Below are positions 31,520-38,883 of a stretch of DNA of 41,185 nucleotides, one piece after another (the first letter of the stretch is position 1; every line of letters starts with the position of its first letter). The translations under genes and the position numbers were made by a program. The notes beneath the pieces were generated by a model, which was not told the DNA's origin, searched no databases, and saw nothing but the letters and a program-made list of their open reading frames with translations. Source of the DNA: an uncultured Collinsella sp. Its GTDB lineage: Bacteria > Actinomycetota > Coriobacteriia > Coriobacteriales > Coriobacteriaceae. The stretch is from contig UQXT01000004.1 of NCBI GenBank assembly GCA_900545075.1, forward strand, positions 1 to 41,185, read 5' to 3'.

Positions 31520-32275
31520 ATGGCCCGTAAAAAGAAAACCGACGACACCCTTGCCTTTGACAATGCAGCCAAGACGCTGCTCGCCAACATTCGCTTTGCG
31601 AGTGTCGATACGCCCATCAAGTCCATTACGGTGACCTCCTCCATTCCCAACGAGGGTAAGTCCACCATCGCGCTCAACCTGGCCCAGGCCATCGCAACCA
31701 GCGGCAAGAGCGTTCTGCTCGTTGAATGCGACATGCGCCACCGTACGCTTGCCAACATGCTGGGCGTCCGTCATGCCGGCGGCTTGTACGCTGTGCTTTC
31801 CGATCAGATGTCGATCGATGAGGCCGTTATCGACACCGGCCAGCCCAACCTCTTCTTCCTCGACGCCGAGCCGCGCATTCCCAATCCGGCAGACATCATT
31901 GCCTCGCGCCGCTTTGCCAAGCTTGTCGCCGCGCTGGAGGAAAAGTACCAGTACGTCATCTTTGATACTCCGCCTGTGGGTACGTTTGTCGACGCTGCCG
32001 AAGTCGCTGCGATCACCGACGGCACCATCTATATCATCCGTCAGGACTTTGCCAAGCGCAATGAGATCCTCGCTGCCTTCGATCAGCTTAACAAGGCCGA
32101 GGTCAACGTGATCGGTACGGTCATGAACTGCTGCGAGACTTCGAGTCACGACTACTACTACTCGTATTATGGCGGGGATAAGGGGCAGAACGACGCTGCG
32201 GCTGGGGCCAATCCCGCTGTCGGCGGCGCGGCTGCAACGGGCACCCCTGCGAAGGCGAAACGCTTTAAGAAATAA
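31520..32275 (+). CDS. Bacterial tyrosine kinase (BY-kinase, CpsD/CapB/YwqD-like)
   Basis: A 251-residue ATPase-type tyrosine autokinase. Walker A is SSIPNEGKST at about 40-49, Walker A' VLLVECDMRHR at about 66-75, and Walker B YVIFDTPPVGTFVDA. The C-terminal tail carries a tyrosine cluster (HDYYYSYYGG), the autophosphorylation site, before an alanine/glycine linker and a basic KAKRFKK end. It works with the Wzz-like activator 3 bases upstream and is dephosphorylated by the PHP phosphatase downstream. Capsule synthesis genes are not adjacent. Confidence 0.94.
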   Translation: MARKKKTDDTLAFDNAAKTLLANIRFASVDTPIKSITVTSSIPNEGKSTIALNLAQAIATSGKSVLLVECDMRHRTLANMLGVRHAGGLYAVLSDQMSIDEAVIDTGQPNLFFLDAEPRIPNPADIIASRRFAKLVAALEEKYQYVIFDTPPVGTFVDAAEVAAITDGTIYIIRQDFAKRNEILAAFDQLNKAEVNVIGTVMNCCETSSHDYYYSYYGGDKGQNDAAAGANPAVGGAAATGTPAKAKRFKK

Positions 32276-32300
32276 GCAACGACGCAGATAAGAGGGCGAT

Positions 32301-32951
32301 ATGCGAGACATCCATTGCCATATCCTGCCCGGAGTTGATGACGGCGCGGCAAACCTCGAGCAAAGCTTGGCGATGCTCGAGGCGGCTCGCGCCGTCGGCG
32401 TAACGCACATGGTGTGCACGCCGCACTGCCGGGACCCATACTTTGACTACGCCAACATGTGGGAGGCCTATCGGTTGCTGTGTGCCCATGCGGGCGATAT
32501 GCAGCTCCAGATGGGCTTTGAGGTCAACTACGCCAAGCTTATGGATTTGGGCATCGAATGGTCCGATCGCCTGCACTTTGATGGGTCGAATGAGTTTTTG
32601 CTTGAGCTCTCGACACGTGCGGATTCGTATGACTTTGAGGAATACGAGAACACGATTTACGACTTGCAGTGCCGCGGTTACCAGGTGATTATTGCCCATC
32701 CCGAGCGTTATCGCGCCATTCAAAAGGACGTGGGCATTGCCGAGCGTCTGGTCGATATGGGTTGTAAGCTGCAGGCTTCGGCTGATTTTATTGCCGGCGG
32801 GCGCTTTGGTCGCGAGAAAAAGCCGGCGCAGCGCCTGTTTGACAAGGGCCTGTACAGCTTTATCGCAAGCGACGCCCACAATGTTCGTCACTACGATTAC
32901 CTAGCAAAGGCGCGGGCCAAGTTTAGCGTGCGAGGCGCTCATTTTCGCTAA
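32301..32951 (+). CDS. PHP-type tyrosine phosphatase (CpsB/YwqE-like)
   Basis: A 216-residue metal-dependent protein tyrosine phosphatase. The PHP motif DIHCHILPGVDDG is at residues 3-15 (His5, His7). It continues with GVTHMVCTPHC, VIIAHPERYRA and SFIASDAHNVRHYD, all metal-ligand segments of the CpsB/YwqE family. It reverses phosphorylation of the BY-kinase tail. Length is slightly short at the C terminus. ATG 32301 follows AAGAGGGCGAT. Confidence 0.94.
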   Translation: MRDIHCHILPGVDDGAANLEQSLAMLEAARAVGVTHMVCTPHCRDPYFDYANMWEAYRLLCAHAGDMQLQMGFEVNYAKLMDLGIEWSDRLHFDGSNEFLLELSTRADSYDFEEYENTIYDLQCRGYQVIIAHPERYRAIQKDVGIAERLVDMGCKLQASADFIAGGRFGREKKPAQRLFDKGLYSFIASDAHNVRHYDYLAKARAKFSVRGAHFR

Positions 32952-32990
32952 AATCTGTCCCTAACGTTTGCTTTGAACGGAGGGGCGACC

Positions 32991-33491
32991 ATGGATATTC
33001 AAATCAAGGCGGGATGCTTTGAGGATGCAGCGCTGGTGCGCCGCGCCGTCTTTGTGGACGAACAGGGTTACGAAATCGAGTTCGACCAGATCGATGAGGC
33101 TTCTGACTGCATTCATGTGACGCTGTACGTGGATGGTCAACTCACCGGCTGCTCGCGCGTGTTTCCCGAGGAACTGGAGCGCGCGGCAGATGCAGAGGCT
33201 CCGGTTTCGCCGGCGTGCGACTTGGACGAAGCCGTTGCGGCGGGGGAGACCTATATTATGGGGCGCGTCGCCGTGCTGTCCACCATGCGCCGTCGCGGTC
33301 TGGCAAGCAAGATTGTCGAAGCCAGCGAAGCTGCTGCGCGCGATGCCGGCGCCAAGCTCATAAAGTTGCATGCACAGGAGTACGTGCTGCCGCTCTACGT
33401 CAAGGCGGGCTACACGCAGATCGCGCCGGTGGACTACGAAGACGAAGGCCAGCCTCATGCCTGGATGGCCAAGCGCATGGGCGACAGATAG
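32991..33491 (+). CDS. GNAT-family acetyltransferase (ElaA/YjcF-like)
   Basis: A 166-residue N-acetyltransferase. VRRAVFVDEQGY (residues 15-26) and YIMGRVAVLSTMRRRGLASK, the acetyl-CoA loop, are typical. IKLHAQEYVLPLYVKAGYTQ matches the last conserved block. Substrate unknown; the pattern is nearest to the ElaA/YjcF group. ATG 32991 has CGGAGGGG upstream; an in-frame ATG 18 bases earlier is less likely. Confidence 0.88.
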   Translation: MDIQIKAGCFEDAALVRRAVFVDEQGYEIEFDQIDEASDCIHVTLYVDGQLTGCSRVFPEELERAADAEAPVSPACDLDEAVAAGETYIMGRVAVLSTMRRRGLASKIVEASEAAARDAGAKLIKLHAQEYVLPLYVKAGYTQIAPVDYEDEGQPHAWMAKRMGDR

Positions 33492-33636
33492 GGACGTTCC
33501 TTTTCTGTTGGCAGTTGGGGACACTCCTTGGCAATCGACGCATGGGTGTTCCAACATACAGTTTTTCGATTCCGTATGTATATATGCGCGCTAATGGGTT
33601 ATAAAATCTAAGTCTGAACATAGCAGGTCTGCAATG

Positions 33637-33661
33637 CGGCTCGGGCAACCGGGCCGTTTTT
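33637..33661 (+). terminator. Terminator-like hairpin just upstream of htpG
   Basis: CGGCTCGG-GCAA-CCGGGCCG (one wobble) with TTTTT, ending 30 bases before the htpG ATG. A possible promoter -10 (TATAAA, about 33600) lies before it, so it may act as an attenuator or as the terminator of the upstream gene. Confidence 0.65.
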
Positions 33662-33691
33662 GCGGGCAGGGGTAGCGCGAAAGGACTGCAT

Positions 33692-35716
33692 ATGCGTCAA
33701 TTTAAGACCGAGAGCAAAAAACTGCTCGACCTTATGATCAATTCCATCTACACCAATAAGGAAATCTTCCTGCGCGAGCTTATCTCCAACGCGAGCGATG
33801 CTGTCGACAAGCTCAACTTTAAGAGCTTGCAGGACCCGAGCGTCAAGCTCGACCAGGGCGACCTGGCTATTCGCGTCTCCTTTGATAAAGACGCCCGCAC
33901 CATTACCATCTCAGATAACGGCATTGGCATGACCGCCGAGGAGCTCGAGCGCAATCTGGGCACCATCGCCCATTCCGGCTCTGAGGAGTTTAAGACCGAG
34001 AACGCCGAGCAGCAGGGCTCCGATGTCGACATCATCGGTCAGTTTGGCGTGGGCTTCTACTCGGCCTTTATGGTCGCCAGCCATGTGAAGGTCGTGAGCC
34101 GCGCCTACGGCGAGGATGTCGCCCATGTGTGGGAGTCGGACGGTCTTGAGGGCTACACCATCGAGGACGGCGAGCGCGCCGAGCACGGTACCGATGTCAT
34201 TCTGACGCTGCGTGAGAACGAGAAGCTCGACGCCGACGGCGAGGCCGAGTCCTACGATCGCTTCCTGACCGAGTGGGGCCTCAAGAGCCTGATTCAGCAG
34301 TACAGCAACTATGTGCGCTACCCGATTCAGATGATGGTGTCCAAGAGCCGTCAAAAGCCCAAGCCCGAGGATGCGCCGGAGGATTACAAGCCCGAGTACG
34401 AGGACTACCAGGAGCTTGAGACTGTCAACTCCATGACGCCGATCTGGAAAAAGCGAAGCTCCGACGTTGAGCAGAAGGATTACAACGAGTTCTACAAGTC
34501 CACGTTCCATGACTTTGACGATCCCGCGCGCACCATCAGCTTCCATGCCGAGGGTACGCTCGAGTACGATGCACTGCTGTTTGTGCCGGGTCGCGCCCCG
34601 TTCGATCTGTACAGCAAGGACTACGAGAAGGGCCTGGCGCTCTATAGCTCCAACGTGCTGATTATGGAGAAGTGCGACGACCTGCTGCCCGACTACTACA
34701 ACTTTGTGCGCGGTGTCGTGGACTCTGCCGACGTGACGCTCAATATTTCGCGTGAGACGCTGCAGCAGAACCGTCAGCTCAAGGCCATCGCCAAGCGTGT
34801 GGAAAAGAAGATCACCGCCGACCTTGAGGATATGCGTGACAACGACCGCGAGGCCTACGAGAAGTTCTTTGAGAACTTTGGCCGCGGTCTTAAGTACGGC
34901 ATCTACTCGAGCTATGGCATGAAGGCCGATGAGCTCGCCGATCTGTTGCTGTTCTGGTCTGCCAAGGAACAGAAGATGATTACCCTGGCCGAGTATGCCA
35001 AGGGCATGCCCGAGGATCAGAAGGCCATCTACTACGCCGCCGGCGACTCGCGTGAGCGCTTGGCCAAGATGCCCGTGGTAAAGGGCGTGCTCGACCGCGG
35101 CTATGACGTGCTGCTGCTGACGCAGGACGTGGATGAGTTCACCTTCCAGGCTATGCGTGAGTACGTTGCCGCCGATATGCCCAAGATCTACGAGGACGAT
35201 GCTGCCCGCGAGGCTGCCGAGAAGGCCGTGGCCGATGGTGCCGAGCCCGAGGTTGAGGATCGTCACCTGGAGCTCAAGAACGTCGCAACCGGTGATCTTG
35301 ACCTGGCGACCGAGGACGAGAAGAAGGAGGCCGAGGACGCCACCAAGGAGAACGAGGACCTCTTTAACGCCATGAAGGAGGCACTCGGCGACAAGGTCGA
35401 GAAGGTTGCCGTCTCTGCGCGCCTGACCGATGCTCCCGCGTGCATCACCACCGAGGGTCCGCTTTCGCTCGAGATGGAGAAGGTGCTTCAGAAGGGTCCC
35501 GAGGGCACGCCCGACGGCATGCCCAAGAGTCAGCGCGTGCTCGAGCTCAACGCCAAGCACCCGGTCTTTTCCAAGCTCGTCGCCGCTCAGAAGGCGGGCG
35601 ACGCCGACAAGATCAAGCAGTACTCCGGCCTGCTCTATGACCAGGCCCTGCTGGTCGAGGGTATTCTGCCCGAGGACCCCGTGGCCTTCGCGGCAGCTGT
35701 TTGCAACTTGATGTAG
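33692..35716 (+). CDS. htpG: Hsp90-family chaperone HtpG
   Basis: A 674-residue ATP-dependent chaperone. The N-terminal GHKL ATPase has YTNKEIFLRELISNASDAVD, ISDNGIGMTAEEL, IAHSGSEEF and GQFGVGFYSAFMV. The middle domain has LYSSNVLIMEKCDDLLPDY and LNISRETLQQNRQLK, which includes the catalytic-loop Arg. The C-terminal dimerisation domain is preceded by an acidic stretch (EDEKKEAEDATKENEDLF). Full length and intact. ATG 33692 follows GAAAGGAC. Confidence 0.98.
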   Translation: MRQFKTESKKLLDLMINSIYTNKEIFLRELISNASDAVDKLNFKSLQDPSVKLDQGDLAIRVSFDKDARTITISDNGIGMTAEELERNLGTIAHSGSEEFKTENAEQQGSDVDIIGQFGVGFYSAFMVASHVKVVSRAYGEDVAHVWESDGLEGYTIEDGERAEHGTDVILTLRENEKLDADGEAESYDRFLTEWGLKSLIQQYSNYVRYPIQMMVSKSRQKPKPEDAPEDYKPEYEDYQELETVNSMTPIWKKRSSDVEQKDYNEFYKSTFHDFDDPARTISFHAEGTLEYDALLFVPGRAPFDLYSKDYEKGLALYSSNVLIMEKCDDLLPDYYNFVRGVVDSADVTLNISRETLQQNRQLKAIAKRVEKKITADLEDMRDNDREAYEKFFENFGRGLKYGIYSSYGMKADELADLLLFWSAKEQKMITLAEYAKGMPEDQKAIYYAAGDSRERLAKMPVVKGVLDRGYDVLLLTQDVDEFTFQAMREYVAADMPKIYEDDAAREAAEKAVADGAEPEVEDRHLELKNVATGDLDLATEDEKKEAEDATKENEDLFNAMKEALGDKVEKVAVSARLTDAPACITTEGPLSLEMEKVLQKGPEGTPDGMPKSQRVLELNAKHPVFSKLVAAQKAGDADKIKQYSGLLYDQALLVEGILPEDPVAFAAAVCNLM

Positions 35717-35746
35717 TTCGGGGATACAGCACCGTAACTAGATTAG

Positions 35747-35816
35747 AACGAGAGTGGATAATCTCCCACTTTTGGCTCGAATGCGGGCTTGAAGTGGGAG
35801 ATTTTCCACTCTCGTT
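35747..35816 (+). terminator. 25-bp hairpin after htpG
   Basis: Arms 35747-35771 and 35792-35816 pair over 25 bases with one mismatch around a 20-base loop, followed by TCCTTTT. It is probably the htpG terminator, but unusually long. Confidence 0.7.
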
Positions 35817-35824
35817 TCCTTTTG

Positions 35825-35852
35825 AATGATCCCTTGGGAATGATCCCTTGGG
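35825..35852 (+). repeat. 14-bp tandem duplication
   Basis: AATGATCCCTTGGG occurs twice without a gap; the second copy leads into the left arm of the large hairpin at 35841. Confidence 0.9.
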
Positions 35853-35925
35853 GACGTAGGAAAACGGATCACCGAGGGGGTCGGTCTGATCCGGTGATCC
35901 GTTTTCCTTCGTCCCCAAGGGATCA
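35841..35925. repeat. 34-bp-arm inverted repeat
   Basis: Arms 35841-35874 and 35892-35925 are complementary over 34 bases with one mismatch, with a 17-base loop. The outer part contains TTGGGGAC/GTCCCCAA and the inner part CGGATCACCG/CGGTGATCCG. No coding frame. The rest of the 35717-36102 gap holds only an AT-rich promoter-like stretch (TATATT near 36006). Confidence 0.9.
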
Positions 35926-36102
35926 ATTATTTGTCGGGGTTGTGGTTTTGTGACCTGCTGAAATTAAAGATACTGTACAACTGCACGTTAATTCGTCTTC
36001 GTAGTATATTGCTACCCGCAAAACTCAATACCATTGTGCTCTGAGACGCTAAAGCGCCTACGTACAATGGTTATCGATAGTACGATTCGATTCAACGACA
36101 GG

Positions 36103-38883
36103 ATGGATGGTCCAAGCGTGAGTCTCGGCAGCAAACTATCCAATGCAAAGGTGTCCTTTGCGATATTTAAGCGCGACATTAAGCGACTGCTTGTGAACCC
36201 CGTCGCCCTGGTGGTTACCCTAGGCGTGTGCGTTATTCCCTCGCTGTATGCCTGGTATAACATCGTGGCAAACTGGGATCCGTATGGAAACACCCAAGGC
36301 ATCAAGATTGCTATCGCCAACAACGATCGAGGCACCCAAAACGACTTGGTGGGTGAGCTCAACGCTGGCGACAAAGTGGTCGACCAGCTCAAGGAGAATC
36401 ATCAGTTGGGCTGGACGTTCGTCGACTCGACGGCCGATGCCAAGGAGGGCGTCGAGAGCGGCGAGTACTATGCCGCTATCGTGATTCCCAAGAACTTCTC
36501 GGATAACCTGGTTTCGATGCTCGACGGCAACTACCATCAGCCCAAGCTCACGTACTACGTCAATGAGAAGAAGAGCGCCATTGCGCCCAAGGTTACCGAT
36601 ACCGGTGCAAACACCATCGAGGAGCAGATCAACTCGGAATTTGTCTCTACGGTAGGCAAGACTGTTGCCGGTATCGCCAAGGATGCCGGTGTCGATTTAA
36701 AGGACAAGGCAACCCAGACTCAGGACTCGCTGGCAAGTTCGGTGTCCGAGGCGTCCGACACCTTGGGCGAGGTGCGCGATTCGATTGGCGATATGAATGC
36801 CGCCATCGATAAGACGAGTGGCGCTATCGCCTCGGCTGATGCGGCACTTGCCGGCTTGCAAGGCCAGGCACCGTCGCTGACGCAGGCGATCTCCCAGGGC
36901 AACGACCTGCTGGGTGAAGCTCGCACCACGGCAAGCAACTCTATCGCCTCGCTCTCCAAGGCGCTCTCGGAAGGCAGCCTTGCGCTCACCAAGACGTCGG
37001 CCTCCGCGAACGCTGCCATCGGCAAGCTGACGGGCACGGTCACATCTACGACCACCCGCATCGACAACTCGCTCGAGTCTCTCCAAGCGACGATCGACCA
37101 CAATAAGGCCGTTATCGGGCACTTGGAAATTCTCGTCAATGACACGTCGACGGGTTCCAAGGAAATTGACGCGCGCATTGTATCGACCATCGATTTGCTC
37201 CGCGAGCAGAATGAAAAGCTTCAGAGCATCAAGGACGGTCTGTCCGCGCAGTCGAGCGCCATGGCGAATGACGCAGCGGCTGTTTCGGGTGCCAGTGACG
37301 CTATCAATAACGCAATTCATACCGGTGCGACCAACCTTGGCCAGGCCCAGACGGACCTGGGTCAAAACGCGCTGCCGAAGGCCTCGAGCGCGCTTGATTC
37401 ATTTGCCGCCGTCTCGGGTGATCTGACGGGAATCGTATCTGGCCTTACGCCCACGATTGCAAGCGCGCGCGGTACGCTTTCGCAGCTTAACGCTGCGCTC
37501 AGCCAGGCCAAGACCACGCTGTCTCAGACCGATTCCTCGCTTGCCAAGGTTCAGGACAAGCTTGCGACCGCAGCCAACGACATCGCGGCGCTGCAGACCT
37601 CCGAGTCTATGGGCGAGCTCGCCGACCTTATGGGCGTCGATGTCAATGACGTGGCAGATTTCATGGCCTCTCCGGTCGAGCTGACGTCCAAGTCGATCTA
37701 TCCGGTCAAGAGCTTTGGCTCGGGCATCGCTCCCTTCTACACCAATCTGGCGCTTTGGGTGGGCGGTTACGTACTCATCGCCATCTACAAGCTCGAGGTC
37801 GATCGCGAGGGCATCGGCAGCTTTACGGCGCGCCAGGGCTACTTTGGCCGCTGGTTGCTCCTGGTGATCCTGGGCGCGTTGCAGGCCATCATCGTTACGG
37901 TAGGCGATCTGGTGATTGGCGTGCAGTGCGTCAGCCCGCTGCTGTTCGTGCTGGGCGGCATCGCCATTTCGTTCACCTACGTCAATATCATCTATGCGCT
38001 GTCCACCACGTTTAAGCATATCGGCAAGGCTATCGGCGTCATTCTCGTCATCGTGCAGATTCCGGGTTCGTCGGGCATGTACCCCATCGAGATGATGCCC
38101 GGCTTCTTCCAGTGGCTGCACCCGCTGCTGCCCTTTACCTACGGCATCAATCTGCTGCGCGAGACGGTCGGCGGCATGTACTCGTTCAACTACCTGTTCA
38201 ACCTGTGCATCCTGGGCGTGTTCTTGATCGTGGCGCTCTTTATCGGCCTGCAGCTGCGTCCGCTGCTGCTCAACCTTAACCTGCTCTTTGATAAACAGCT
38301 CTCCACGACCGGTATGATGATTTGCGAGTCCAACGACCTGCCGCGCCAGCGCTACTCGCTGCGCACGGCCATGCGCGTCATGCTCGATTCCGATTCGTAC
38401 CGTCGCGAACTGCTCGATCATGCGGTCGCCTTTGAACATCGCTACCCGTACTACATCAAGGGCGGTTTTGCCGCCGTGGTGGGCGTTCAGGTCCTGCTCT
38501 TTGTCCTGTCGACGGTTCTCGATATCGACAATAACGGCAAGATCATCCTGCTTGTCATTTGGATCATCTCGGTTATTGCCATCTGCGGCTGGCTTATCAA
38601 TATCGAATATATCCGAGCGAGCCTCAATACCCAGATGCGCATCTCGGCGCTTTCGGATGAGGACCTGCGTCGCGAGATGCGCGAACACACGGCCGCCATT
38701 CCTGCCGCCCGCCACATGTTTGGCCTCAACGCCAGCGAGCGTGGTGCCAAGGGCGTCGATCAGTCCACGGGCCGCTTGCCGCATATAGGCTCGCACCATA
38801 AATCTCAGGGCAGCGACAGCACAGCCACAAATGATGGAGATACCACCGCGCTCGGCAAGCACTCCAAAGGAGGTGAGGCATAA
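36103..38883 (+). CDS. YhgE/Pip-type membrane protein (first of two)
   Basis: About 926 residues. One N-terminal membrane helix in the family motif FKRDIKRLLVNPVALVVTLG, then IPSLYAWYNIVANWDPYGN. A huge external region (about 70-520) follows: a globular part, then a long Ser/Ala/Asp-rich helical coiled stalk. At least five C-terminal membrane helices (about 545-740) include an ABC-2-like segment with PGSSGMYPIEMMPGFFQWLH. Two further helices and a polar tail are extra relative to the second copy. YhgE/Pip proteins are known as phage infection proteins and relate to EsaA-like secretion components. Start uncertain: ATG 36103, GTG 36118 and ATG 36034 or 36067 are all in frame. Confidence 0.88.
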   Translation: MDGPSVSLGSKLSNAKVSFAIFKRDIKRLLVNPVALVVTLGVCVIPSLYAWYNIVANWDPYGNTQGIKIAIANNDRGTQNDLVGELNAGDKVVDQLKENHQLGWTFVDSTADAKEGVESGEYYAAIVIPKNFSDNLVSMLDGNYHQPKLTYYVNEKKSAIAPKVTDTGANTIEEQINSEFVSTVGKTVAGIAKDAGVDLKDKATQTQDSLASSVSEASDTLGEVRDSIGDMNAAIDKTSGAIASADAALAGLQGQAPSLTQAISQGNDLLGEARTTASNSIASLSKALSEGSLALTKTSASANAAIGKLTGTVTSTTTRIDNSLESLQATIDHNKAVIGHLEILVNDTSTGSKEIDARIVSTIDLLREQNEKLQSIKDGLSAQSSAMANDAAAVSGASDAINNAIHTGATNLGQAQTDLGQNALPKASSALDSFAAVSGDLTGIVSGLTPTIASARGTLSQLNAALSQAKTTLSQTDSSLAKVQDKLATAANDIAALQTSESMGELADLMGVDVNDVADFMASPVELTSKSIYPVKSFGSGIAPFYTNLALWVGGYVLIAIYKLEVDREGIGSFTARQGYFGRWLLLVILGALQAIIVTVGDLVIGVQCVSPLLFVLGGIAISFTYVNIIYALSTTFKHIGKAIGVILVIVQIPGSSGMYPIEMMPGFFQWLHPLLPFTYGINLLRETVGGMYSFNYLFNLCILGVFLIVALFIGLQLRPLLLNLNLLFDKQLSTTGMMICESNDLPRQRYSLRTAMRVMLDSDSYRRELLDHAVAFEHRYPYYIKGGFAAVVGVQVLLFVLSTVLDIDNNGKIILLVIWIISVIAICGWLINIEYIRASLNTQMRISALSDEDLRREMREHTAAIPAARHMFGLNASERGAKGVDQSTGRLPHIGSHHKSQGSDSTATNDGDTTALGKHSKGGEA

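Noticed and set aside
33911..35560. 549-residue minus-strand frame inside htpG
   Set aside because: It is the antisense shadow of htpG; the sense protein is fully conserved.
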